A stretch of DNA of 52,194 nt from an uncultured bacterium (lineage in GTDB: Bacteria > Bacillota > Clostridia > Oscillospirales > Oscillospiraceae): assembly GCA_949293245.1 (NCBI GenBank), contig CASFCS010000017.1, positions 1 through 52,194 on the forward strand, in the 5' to 3' direction. Below are positions 1-7,152 of this stretch, in pieces. The translations under genes and the position numbers were made by a program. The notes under the pieces are model-generated. The model did not search any database, was not told the DNA's origin, and saw only the letters and a program-made list of their open reading frames with translations. Each line of letters opens with the position of its first letter. Position 1 is the stretch's first letter.

Positions 1-96
<96 letters not shown>

Positions 97-102
97 CAAG
101 GA

Positions 103-133
103 AGAGATCTGCTGAAAAGCAGGTCTCTTTTTT
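103..133 (+). terminator. Intrinsic terminator of the rRNA operon
   Basis: An 11-bp stem (AGAGATCTGCT at 103-113, AGCAGGTCTCT at 118-128, one G-U pair) closes a GAAA loop and is followed by a run of six T. It lies directly behind the 5S rRNA. Confidence 0.93.
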
Positions 134-221
134 GCTTTTTGCACGGATTCGGGCGGGGGAACCTTTTCCAGTGAGGGGCGTCTATCAGAATAGAGGAACA
201 CTGGAACAGGAGGGGCCCGGG

Positions 222-881
222 ATGAAAAGATGTGTGATACTGCTGGTGGGGCTGCTGCTCTTTGCGGCAGCTGGGTGCACGACAACCGGCGCGCCGGAGG
301 AGGAGACCGCCTCGGGCGGACCGGACGGGACGGAGGCGGGGCTGTGCGCCGGTACTATTGCCGATATCAGCGGGGAAGAGGGCGCACAGGTGATCACGGT
401 GGACAGCCAGGACTGGGGAAGCGTGCAGTTTGTCCTCACGGAGGACACCGCCTACCGGCAGCACTTCACCTACACCGGTGAGAGCCTGGAGGGAGGAAAA
501 GACCTCCTTTACCTGGGCGCATCTGCTGAGGTCCAGTGGGAGAGGGACAGCGGCGGGGGCTGTACCGCCTGCACCGTCACCCTGTTCAACCACATATCCG
601 ATGTAGTGCAGCCCACGCTGACGCTGGCCACCCTGGAGGACCTGGCGGCACGCAGAGGGGAGGAGCTGACGTGGGAGGACCTGTCCCCCTATTACAGCCA
701 GGAGGTGGGTTCCGGGCTGTATATCCTGCGCTACCCCATGGATGGCGGCTATGCCCTCCTGGTTGGCGGCGGCAGCATGGACCAGACGCCGCTGTATGTG
801 CACCTCATCTCCTGCCACCACCCGGAGGACCCCATCGACGTGCGCTATGAGGACATGGACGCCTTTCTCACCGGACAGTGA
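222..881 (+). CDS. Hypothetical secreted lipoprotein (219 aa)
   Basis: The start at 222 is chosen because AGGAGG (208-213) lies 8 bases upstream and the protein then begins with a clean lipoprotein signal: MKR, a hydrophobic core, and the lipobox AAGC with Cys near residue 19. A longer reading from 132 would put the signal sequence internally. After the lipobox comes a Thr/Gly/Glu-rich linker and a mixed globular domain of about 180 residues containing short beta-like stretches. I recognise no family. The protein is predicted to be anchored to the outer face of the membrane. It stands alone between the rRNA operon and a convergent operon. Function unknown. Confidence 0.75.
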   Translation: MKRCVILLVGLLLFAAAGCTTTGAPEEETASGGPDGTEAGLCAGTIADISGEEGAQVITVDSQDWGSVQFVLTEDTAYRQHFTYTGESLEGGKDLLYLGASAEVQWERDSGGGCTACTVTLFNHISDVVQPTLTLATLEDLAARRGEELTWEDLSPYYSQEVGSGLYILRYPMDGGYALLVGGGSMDQTPLYVHLISCHHPEDPIDVRYEDMDAFLTGQ

Positions 882-912
882 CTGCAAAGAACACAACACA
901 ATCAAAAGACGT

Positions 913-949
913 GGCAGGGGCCCGAAGGAATTTCCTTCGGGCCCCTGCC
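913..949. terminator. Perfect inverted repeat between convergent genes, probable bidirectional terminator
   Basis: Arms of 18 bases (GGCAGGGGCCCGAAGGAA at 913-930 and its exact complement at 932-949) meet with almost no loop. The repeat sits between the plus-strand lipoprotein and the end of the minus-strand dehydrogenase. The T-run is weak on both sides (TCTTTT on minus), so termination is inferred from position and stem strength. Confidence 0.6.
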
Positions 950-997
950 GTGTATGGAGGTGAGAGAAGATGGCAAGCAAATGGAGGAGGGGGGAAC

Positions 998-2056
998 TTA
1001 ACACTTGGCGTGGGCCAGAGGCTCGCCGCGGAAATAGCGCTCCACATCGGAGACAATGATGTCCAGGGAGATGGCGGCCAGGTTGCTGCAGTTGCCCGCC
1101 CGGTGGGGGGTGAGGGTGACGTTATCCAGCTTGAGGATGGGGTGGTCGGCGGGGATGGGCTCCACGGAGAACACGTCCAGGCCGGCGCCGCCGATCTTCT
1201 TGGCGGCCAGGGCCTCTACCAGGGCGTCCTCGTCCACCAGACCAGCCCGGGCGGTGTTGATGAAGAAGGCGTGGGGCTTCATCATGGCGATGTGCTCCCG
1301 GGTTACCAGGCCCTGGGTGTCCTTGGTGAGGCGGGCGTGGACGCTGACATAGTCGGCGGTCTGCATCAGCTCCTCCAGGGAGACAGAGCGGCAGTGGGTG
1401 CGCTCAAACACCTCGGCGGGGCAGAAGGGATCATAGGCAATGATCTCACAGCCGAAGGCCTGGAGCTTGGCGGCCACCCGCTGGCCAATGATGCCGTAGC
1501 CCACCAGGCCCACCACGGCCCCCTTCAAACTGCGGATGTAGGAGGAGTTGGGGCAGTCGGTCATCCACTCCCCGGCGTGGTCGGTGATGCTCATACGGGC
1601 GATGTTGCGGGACTCGGCCAGGATGAGGCCCACGGTGAAGTCGGACACGGGCTCTGCCAGGCGGCCGGGGGCCACGGCCACCCGCACGCCGGCGGCGGCG
1701 GCGGCCTCCAGGTTCACGTTCTCCGCGCCGCTGCGGGTGACGCCGATCATCTTGAGATTCTTGCCCGCAGTAATGATCTGGGAGCCCACAGGGGCGAAGT
1801 TGGCCAGGATGACCTCGGCGTCTTCCGCCTCGCGCAGCAGCTCCTGGTTGACGGGGAAGGGCTCGGGCCCCACCTTTTCCACCTTGGAGGCGTACTCCAC
1901 AAACTGGCTGCGGTCCCAGCCCTTCTGGTCCTCCACGTACACCACTTTGGCGCCGTACTGCTCCAGCCGCTTCAAAACACGCTGGGCGTCCTCCGCCATG
2001 ACCTTCTGATAGGTGAGGGAGGAATCCACCAGCATTACAACTTTACGTTCAGACAT
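998..2056 (-). CDS. D-isomer-specific 2-hydroxyacid dehydrogenase (phosphoglycerate dehydrogenase-like)
   Basis: NAD(P)-dependent interconversion of a 2-keto acid and a 2-hydroxy acid is expected; the substrate is unknown. The 352-aa protein has the family layout: a split catalytic domain around a Rossmann domain with GLVGYGIIG (GxGxxG) and an acidic YDPF strand end, the Arg motif NTARAGLVDE, a Glu in DVFSVEPIP, and the catalytic His in LTPHRAGNCSN. It is the last gene of the gntR-ptsH-ptsI operon, 84 bases after ptsI, with its own AGGAG. That placement suggests a role in the sugar pathway rather than in serine synthesis. Family assignment is secure; serA function is not claimed. Confidence 0.88.
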   Translation of the reverse strand: MSERKVVMLVDSSLTYQKVMAEDAQRVLKRLEQYGAKVVYVEDQKGWDRSQFVEYASKVEKVGPEPFPVNQELLREAEDAEVILANFAPVGSQIITAGKNLKMIGVTRSGAENVNLEAAAAAGVRVAVAPGRLAEPVSDFTVGLILAESRNIARMSITDHAGEWMTDCPNSSYIRSLKGAVVGLVGYGIIGQRVAAKLQAFGCEIIAYDPFCPAEVFERTHCRSVSLEELMQTADYVSVHARLTKDTQGLVTREHIAMMKPHAFFINTARAGLVDEDALVEALAAKKIGGAGLDVFSVEPIPADHPILKLDNVTLTPHRAGNCSNLAAISLDIIVSDVERYFRGEPLAHAKC

Positions 2057-2140
2057 AGTATACTTCTCCTTTCAATGGAGGCCGCACGGAGACAGAGGGA
2101 GGGAATGGGCCCAGGACCATGAACACCGGCGGCACCGGTT

Positions 2141-3859
2141 TTAGTTCAGGTTGAGCAGTTCCCGCACCTCTGTAACGGAGGAGGCGGCCAGAGCCTGTTT
2201 TGCCAGGGTCCGGGCGGCCGTGCAGTCCAGAGAGCGAAGAAGCTGTTTGATCTTGGGGATGGAGGAGGCGGTCATGCTGAATTCATCCAGGCCCATGCCC
2301 GCCAGCAGTACGGTGGCCCTGGGGTCCCCGGCAAACTCGCCGCACATGCCGGTCCACTTTCCGGCGGCGTGGGAGGCCTGGATCACCCGCTCGATGGCCC
2401 GCAGCACCGCGGGGTGGAGGGGGTCATAGCGGTGGGCAATGCGGGTGTTGCCCCGGTCCACCGCCAGGGTGTACTGGGTGAGGTCGTTGGTGCCGATGGA
2501 GAAGAAGTCCACATGGCGGGCCAAAACGTCGGCCATCATCACCGCCGCGGGGGTCTCCACCATGATGCCGGTCTGGATGTTCTCGTCAAAGGACTTCCCC
2601 TCGGCCCGCAGCTCCTCCTTGCAGGTCTCCAGCAGGGCCTTGGCCTGCTGGAACTCCTCCAGGGAGATGATCATGGGGAACATAATGAGGAGTTTGCCGA
2701 AGATACTGGCCCGGAGGATGGCCCGGAGCTGGGTCTTGAACACGTCCTCCCGGTCCAGGCACATGCGGATGGCCCGCCAGCCCAGGAAGGGGTTGTCCTC
2801 CTGGTCAAACTGGAAGTAGGGCAGCTCTTTGTCGCCGCCGATGTCCAGGGTGCGGATGATGACGGGGCGGTCCTTGCCCATCTCCGCCGCCACCACCCGG
2901 TAGGCCTCGAACTGCTCCTCCTCCGTGGGGAAGTGGGTGTTGTTCATGTAGAGGAACTCGGTGCGGTACAATCCCACGCCCTCCGCGCCGTATTTGTGGG
3001 CGGATGCCACGTCTCCCGGGCCGCCGATGTTGGCGCACAGGGAGAACACCCTGCCGTCCCGGGTCTGGGCGGGCAGGTCCCGCAGGGCGTTGAGGGCCTG
3101 GCGCTGGGCGAGGAACTCAGACTGCCTGCGGCGGTAGTCCTCCACCTGGTCATCGGTGGGGTCCACCAGCAGACGCCCCTCCAGAGCGTCCAGAATGACG
3201 GTATCGCCGCCGGCAATGTGGTCCAGCAGGCCGGATACCCCCACCACGGCGGGGATCTCCAGGCTGCGGGAGAGGATGGCGGTGTGGGAGGTACGGCCCC
3301 CCAGCTCGGTGACAAAGCCCATGGTGTGGGACAGGTCCATGGTCACCGTCTCGGAGGGGGTCAGGTCCCTGGCGATGACCACGCTGTCCTCCTCCAGGCT
3401 GCTCAGCTCCACCCGGGGGACCCCGGCGGCGTTTTCCAGGATGCGCCGTCCCACGTCCCTGATGTCCGCGGCCCGCTCCTGGAGGTAGGGGTCCTGAAGC
3501 CCCTGGAACATGGCGGCGATCTCCTCCACGCCCTGGGCAATGGCGCACACGGCGCTGCGGTGGTCCTGGGTGATCTTGTCCTGGATGGTCTCCTCCAGCA
3601 CCGGGTCTTCCAGCACCGACAGGTGGGCGGAAAAGATCTCCGCCCGCTCCTCCCCCAGCCGCCGGCAGGTGGAGTCATAGAGGGCCTGGATCTGCTCCCG
3701 GGCGGCCTCCAGGGCGGCGGCGAAGGCAGCCAGCTCCGCCTGTGCCTGTTCAGGCTGGATGGGGGTGGGATCGGGCTGGATCTCCGCAGGCCGCAGGACT
3801 ACGGCCCGGGCAATGGCGATGCCGTCGGAGACGGGAATGCCCTGATATTCTCTTGTCAT
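2141..3859 (-). CDS. ptsI: PTS enzyme I (phosphoenolpyruvate-protein phosphotransferase)
   Basis: Cytosolic enzyme that takes phosphate from PEP and passes it to HPr. At 572 aa it is the usual length. Order of parts: N-terminal HPr-binding helical region; phospho-His motif GGRTSHTAILSR with the active His at residue 192; then the PEP-binding barrel with the Arg strand VIIRTLDIGGDK, GTNDLTQYTLAVDR and the active-site Cys in GMCGEFAGD. It starts 11 bases after ptsH stops, so the two are co-translated. Finding ptsHI inside a single-substrate island, behind a gntR gene, points to a dedicated phosphorelay or to this being the cell's only copy; the window cannot decide which. Confidence 0.96.
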   Translation of the reverse strand: MTREYQGIPVSDGIAIARAVVLRPAEIQPDPTPIQPEQAQAELAAFAAALEAAREQIQALYDSTCRRLGEERAEIFSAHLSVLEDPVLEETIQDKITQDHRSAVCAIAQGVEEIAAMFQGLQDPYLQERAADIRDVGRRILENAAGVPRVELSSLEEDSVVIARDLTPSETVTMDLSHTMGFVTELGGRTSHTAILSRSLEIPAVVGVSGLLDHIAGGDTVILDALEGRLLVDPTDDQVEDYRRRQSEFLAQRQALNALRDLPAQTRDGRVFSLCANIGGPGDVASAHKYGAEGVGLYRTEFLYMNNTHFPTEEEQFEAYRVVAAEMGKDRPVIIRTLDIGGDKELPYFQFDQEDNPFLGWRAIRMCLDREDVFKTQLRAILRASIFGKLLIMFPMIISLEEFQQAKALLETCKEELRAEGKSFDENIQTGIMVETPAAVMMADVLARHVDFFSIGTNDLTQYTLAVDRGNTRIAHRYDPLHPAVLRAIERVIQASHAAGKWTGMCGEFAGDPRATVLLAGMGLDEFSMTASSIPKIKQLLRSLDCTAARTLAKQALAASSVTEVRELLNLN

Positions 3860-3870
3860 GGCGGCACCTC

Positions 3871-4131
3871 TTACTCCGTGAGGGTGGAGATAAAGTCCGC
3901 CACGGCGGCCAGGGCCTCGTTCTCATCCTCCCCCTCCGCCCGTACCACCACATGGCTGCCCATGTTCAGGTCCAGGGTGAGGATGTTGATGATGCTCTTG
4001 GCGTTGCCGCTTTTGTCATCGTGAATGAGGGTGAGGCGGCTCTTGAACTTTTTGGCCACGTTGGTCAGGTTGGAGGCGGGACGGGCGTGGAGCCCGGTCT
4101 TATTCACGATCTGTACCGTTGTTTCTACCAA
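3871..4131 (-). CDS. ptsH: Phosphocarrier protein HPr
   Basis: Small cytosolic phosphocarrier between enzyme I and EIIA. The 86-aa protein has the active His15 in GLHARPA and keeps Ser46 in AKSIINIL, the site that HPr kinase phosphorylates in Firmicutes. It could therefore take part in carbon catabolite control as well as transport. It lies 37 bases after gntR and 11 bases before ptsI. No truncation is seen. Confidence 0.96.
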   Translation of the reverse strand: MVETTVQIVNKTGLHARPASNLTNVAKKFKSRLTLIHDDKSGNAKSIINILTLDLNMGSHVVVRAEGEDENEALAAVADFISTLTE

Positions 4132-4168
4132 GATGATTTCCTCCTTTGGGCACGGATGTGCCCGCAGG

Positions 4169-4888
4169 TCATCCGTACCAGGTAAATGTATATTCCACTA
4201 CGTCGGCTACAAACAGGGTCTCGGTGTGCTTGACCACCCGGCCATCCTTGTTGACGATGTCGCTGCTGATGGCCAGCAGGGGCTTGCGGCTTTTCAGCTC
4301 CAGCAGCTCGGCCTGCTGGGCAGTGGGAACCTTGGGATTGAGGGTCTGGGTGGAGTAGGCGATCTCAATGTGGAACTCCTCCTCCATGATGCGGATCATG
4401 GAGCTGTTCTCCAGCTCCCAGGGGTTGATGCCCTCAAAGAGGTCCCCGGGGAGGTAGATGTGCTCCAGGGCAAAGGGGACGCCGTCGGCATAGCGCACCC
4501 GGTGAATCAGGATCACCGGCTCCCCCTGGGGAATGCCGAAATGGCGGCTCTGGGAGGGGGAGGCGGGCTCGGTGGTCATGGACAGGATGCGGGAGGTGGG
4601 GACCCGGCCCGAGGAGAGCAGGGTGTCGTGCAGGCTGCGCTTGCCGTTTTTCCGGTCATCCTTGATCCGGGCCACAAAATGGCCCCGGTTGGGCCGCCGC
4701 TCCGTGAGACCCAGGGCGCACAGGTCATCCAGGGCCTTGCGCACGGTAACCCGGCTGACCTGATAGGTCTGGCTGAGGGTGTTCTCCGCGGGCAGCTTGT
4801 CTCCCGGGAGAAGCACGCCGTCCTTGATCTGCTGCTTGATGTCGGAGACGATCTGATAATACAGGGGCATGGAGGAATCAAAACCCAT
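4169..4888 (-). CDS. GntR-family transcriptional regulator with UTRA effector domain
   Basis: Start chosen at 4888 because GAGGTGAG lies 6 bases upstream and the protein then begins MGFDSSMPLYYQ, the normal start of the family; an upstream extension to 4954 overlaps the promoter. It is 239 aa: a winged helix (about residues 5-70, with LPAENTLSQTYQVSRVTVRKAL as recognition region) and a UTRA ligand domain, a fold that usually binds a phosphorylated sugar. It heads the ptsH-ptsI-dehydrogenase operon. GAGTACTC just downstream of the -10 box is a possible autoregulatory operator. A second GntR/UTRA gene closes the opposite arm of the island at 13413. Confidence 0.9.
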   Translation of the reverse strand: MGFDSSMPLYYQIVSDIKQQIKDGVLLPGDKLPAENTLSQTYQVSRVTVRKALDDLCALGLTERRPNRGHFVARIKDDRKNGKRSLHDTLLSSGRVPTSRILSMTTEPASPSQSRHFGIPQGEPVILIHRVRYADGVPFALEHIYLPGDLFEGINPWELENSSMIRIMEEEFHIEIAYSTQTLNPKVPTAQQAELLELKSRKPLLAISSDIVNKDGRVVKHTETLFVADVVEYTFTWYG

Positions 4889-4905
4889 AGTGCTCACCTC
4901 AGTTA

Positions 4906-4951
4906 GAGTACTCGTTGCCCCTATTTTAGTATATTTTTCGTGAACCGGCAA
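4906..4951 (-). promoter_or_regulatory. Promoter and possible operator of the gntR-ptsHI operon
   Basis: On the minus strand: -35 TTGCCG (4951-4946), a 17-base spacer, -10 TAAAAT (4928-4923). The palindrome GAGTACTC (4906-4913) lies between the -10 box and the ribosome binding site, where a repressor would block transcription. The promoter is a sequence match only. Confidence 0.55.
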
Positions 4952-4985
4952 CACAAACCCTCAATAGGGGGCAGCTGCGCGGGAT

Positions 4986-5747
4986 TTACAGCATGGTACC
5001 GCCGGTGCAGTCCACCGCCGCGCCGATGATCTGGCTGGCGCAGTCGGAGCACAAAAAGGCCACCACCCGGCCCATCTCAATGGGCGTGGCAAAACGGCGG
5101 GTGGGGAGAAGCTTGCGCATGCGCTCCGTGCGGGCGTCCCCGTCGGGGTAGGTGCGCTCGGTCTGCACATAGCCGGGCACCACGCCGTTGACCCGGATGC
5201 CGTAGGGGGCCATCTCGTTGGCGATGCCCTTGGTGAGGCCGTAGGCCCCCGCCTTGGCGGAGATGTAGGTGGTGTTATCCACGCTGTTGGTGGTGAAGGC
5301 CGACTTGGACAGGATGTTGACAATGGCCCCGGGCTGCTCCAGGTCCCGGCAGAGCTTCACGAATACCCGGCTCATGAAGAACTGGCTGTTCAGGGTGATC
5401 TCCTGGACCGAGCGCCACTCCTCGGTGGTGAGCTGGTGGAAGGGCTTGCGGATGGCCCCCCGGCCGGCGTTGTTTACCAGGATGTCCACCCGGCCAAAGG
5501 CGTCCAGGGCGGCGTGGATGATGTCCTGGGCGGTCTGCTCCTGGCTGACGTCCCCGTCCACCGGCAGGAGGGTCACGCCGGTGCGCTCCGCGAGCTCCTG
5601 CAAAAAGGCCCGGGTGCCGTCGTCGTGGCTCAGATCGGCCACCACCACGTTGCACCCCTCCTCCGCCAGGGCGATGGTGCAGCCCTTGCCGATGCCCCGG
5701 GCGCCCCCGGTGACAATGGCGGTTTTTCCTCTCAGCTGTAGATCCAT
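4986..5747 (-). CDS. Short-chain dehydrogenase/reductase (SDR), copy 1 of the PTS island
   Basis: NAD(P)-dependent oxidoreductase, probably acting on a sugar, sugar alcohol or sugar phosphate. The start MDLQLRGK at 5747 follows AAGGGAG, at a slightly long spacing of about 12 bases. Motifs: TGGARGIGKG (cofactor), VNNAGRG, the catalytic Ser in VNILSK, YISAK with catalytic Tyr and Lys, and the VPGYVQTE loop. The Ser is 14 residues before the Tyr rather than 13, and the second SDR at 9643 shares this and the VNILSK string, so the two look like one subfamily. It is the last gene of the EIIB operon, 63 bases after EIIA. Family certain, substrate unknown. Confidence 0.9.
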   Translation of the reverse strand: MDLQLRGKTAIVTGGARGIGKGCTIALAEEGCNVVVADLSHDDGTRAFLQELAERTGVTLLPVDGDVSQEQTAQDIIHAALDAFGRVDILVNNAGRGAIRKPFHQLTTEEWRSVQEITLNSQFFMSRVFVKLCRDLEQPGAIVNILSKSAFTTNSVDNTTYISAKAGAYGLTKGIANEMAPYGIRVNGVVPGYVQTERTYPDGDARTERMRKLLPTRRFATPIEMGRVVAFLCSDCASQIIGAAVDCTGGTML

Positions 5748-5810
5748 AGAATTCAAATGCTCCCTTCCAATGTGACTGCGTGGGGAATATGGTATAGAAT
5801 TGATCAAATA

Positions 5811-6227
5811 TTACATATTGTATACTTTTTTCAGGAAAGCGGTCAGGTCCATGTTCATGCCGCCGCAGTTTTCCGCCACCAGGGCGGCCAGCTCGTCCCC
5901 CTGGCACTCCTCCCGGTTGGAGAGGACCTCGATGAGCATGGGCATGCTCACCCCGGCCACGCCGGACAGGCGGTGGTCCTTGGCCACCTTGGCCAGGGTC
6001 TTGAAGGGGGTGCCCCCCATGATGTCCACACAGACGAACACGTTGCCGCCGTACTGCTCCACCAGGGCGCGCAGGCGGGCCTCGTAGAGGTCGGGGTCCA
6101 TGCCCTCCTCCAGGGGAAGGGCCTCCACCTGGGGGGCATCGCCGAAGATCATCTTGGTGGAGTCAATGAGGGCCTGACAGAAAAAGCCGTGGGAGAGGAC
6201 CAGCACGGCGGGGACAGTCTGTTCCAT
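5811..6227 (-). CDS. PTS EIIA component, mannose/fructose/sorbose family
   Basis: Cytosolic phosphocarrier taking phosphate from HPr and handing it to EIIB. The start at 6227 is supported by AAAGGAGGAGG just upstream. The 138-aa protein has the family opening VLVLSHGFFCQAL, with the active His at residue 13, and the DIMGGTPF strand-turn typical of ManX/LevD domains. It is a stand-alone EIIA rather than the EIIAB fusion of E. coli ManX. It lies 14 bases after the aldolase stop and before the SDR. Confidence 0.93.
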   Translation of the reverse strand: MEQTVPAVLVLSHGFFCQALIDSTKMIFGDAPQVEALPLEEGMDPDLYEARLRALVEQYGGNVFVCVDIMGGTPFKTLAKVAKDHRLSGVAGVSMPMLIEVLSNREECQGDELAALVAENCGGMNMDLTAFLKKVYNM

Positions 6228-6241
6228 GGTGCCTCCTCCTT

Positions 6242-7072
6242 TCACGCCTTGCCGCACTGGCCGAACAGCTCCATATAGTGGGCCAGCTTGGCCTTGTACC
6301 CCTCGGCCATCAGGGCGTAGCCCAGATGGGCCCGCTTGAGCTCCCCGTGGTGGGCCAGCAGGTTGTCGATGCCCGCCTGGAAGAGGTCGGTGCCGATGTT
6401 GACCTTGGTGATGCCGCTGCGGGTGGCCCGGGCCAGGTTCTCGTCTCCCGAACCGGAGCCGCCATGGAGGACCAGAGGCACCTCCACCTCCCTGTAGATG
6501 GCGTCCAGCAGGTCGAAGTCCAGGTGGGGTGTGCCCACATACTTGCCGTGGGCGGTGCCGATGGCTACAGCAAGGGCGTCCACGCCGGTGCGCTCCACAT
6601 AGTCCCTGGCCTGGGCGGGGTCGGTGAGGCCGGCGTTGCGGTCCACGTCGTAGTTCTCGCCGCTGCCCACATGGCCCAGCTCCGCCTCCACGCTGACCCC
6701 CACGGCGTGGGCAATCTTCACCAGCTGGGCCACCTCTGCCACGTTCTCCTCATAAGGCAGGCTGGAGCGGTCCACCATGATGGAGGAGAAGCCCGAGCGG
6801 ATGGCGATGATGGCGTGCTCGAAGGTAGCGCCGTGGTCCAGGTTCAGGGCCACGGGCACGGTGGCTTTTTCCGCCATCTTCCGCACCAGGGAGGCCAGCA
6901 GGGGAATGTCGGGGCTGACGTTGAAGATTAGGTCCAGGATCACCGGGGCCCGCTTCTCCTCGGCCACCTCAATGGCCGCCCGGGCGGAGTCCTCGTTGCA
7001 GATGTTGGGGGCCACCACACCGTATTTGCCCTCCCGGGATTTACGGAGGATGTCGGTCATGTTTACCAGCAT
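6242..7072 (-). CDS. Class II (zinc) ketose-bisphosphate aldolase family, copy 1
   Basis: Aldol cleavage of a phosphorylated ketose to DHAP plus an aldehyde is expected. The start MLVNMTDIL at 7072 is chosen over 7090 because AAGGAG lies 8 bases before it. The 276-aa protein (FbaA/GatY/KbaY fold) has the catalytic Asp and first zinc His in NLDHG, an EAELGHVGSGE segment, the second zinc His in GTAHGKY and the third in LHGGSGSG. Substrate choice (fructose or tagatose 1,6-bisphosphate, or another ketose phosphate) cannot be read from the motifs. It is encoded between the EIIC-EIID fusion and EIIA. A clearly divergent second copy is at 12519. Confidence 0.9.
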   Translation of the reverse strand: MLVNMTDILRKSREGKYGVVAPNICNEDSARAAIEVAEEKRAPVILDLIFNVSPDIPLLASLVRKMAEKATVPVALNLDHGATFEHAIIAIRSGFSSIMVDRSSLPYEENVAEVAQLVKIAHAVGVSVEAELGHVGSGENYDVDRNAGLTDPAQARDYVERTGVDALAVAIGTAHGKYVGTPHLDFDLLDAIYREVEVPLVLHGGSGSGDENLARATRSGITKVNIGTDLFQAGIDNLLAHHGELKRAHLGYALMAEGYKAKLAHYMELFGQCGKA

Positions 7073-7094
7073 AATAACGCTCCTTTTCATGAAA

Positions 7095-7138
7095 TTGAGA
7101 GGGGGCTCCGGCGGTCACGGCCGGAGTTCCCCTCTCAA
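7095..7138 (-). other. Strong intercistronic hairpin between EIIC-EIID and aldolase genes
   Basis: Outer arms TTGAGAGGGG (7095-7104) and CCCCTCTCAA (7129-7138) and inner arms CTCCGGC (7106-7112) and GCCGGAG (7120-7126) form a long stem with a 7-base loop. There is no real T-run behind it on the minus strand, so it is more likely a partial terminator or an mRNA 3' stabiliser that sets transporter against enzyme levels. Confidence 0.6.
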
Positions 7139-7152
7139 GGACTGGTGGTTAT

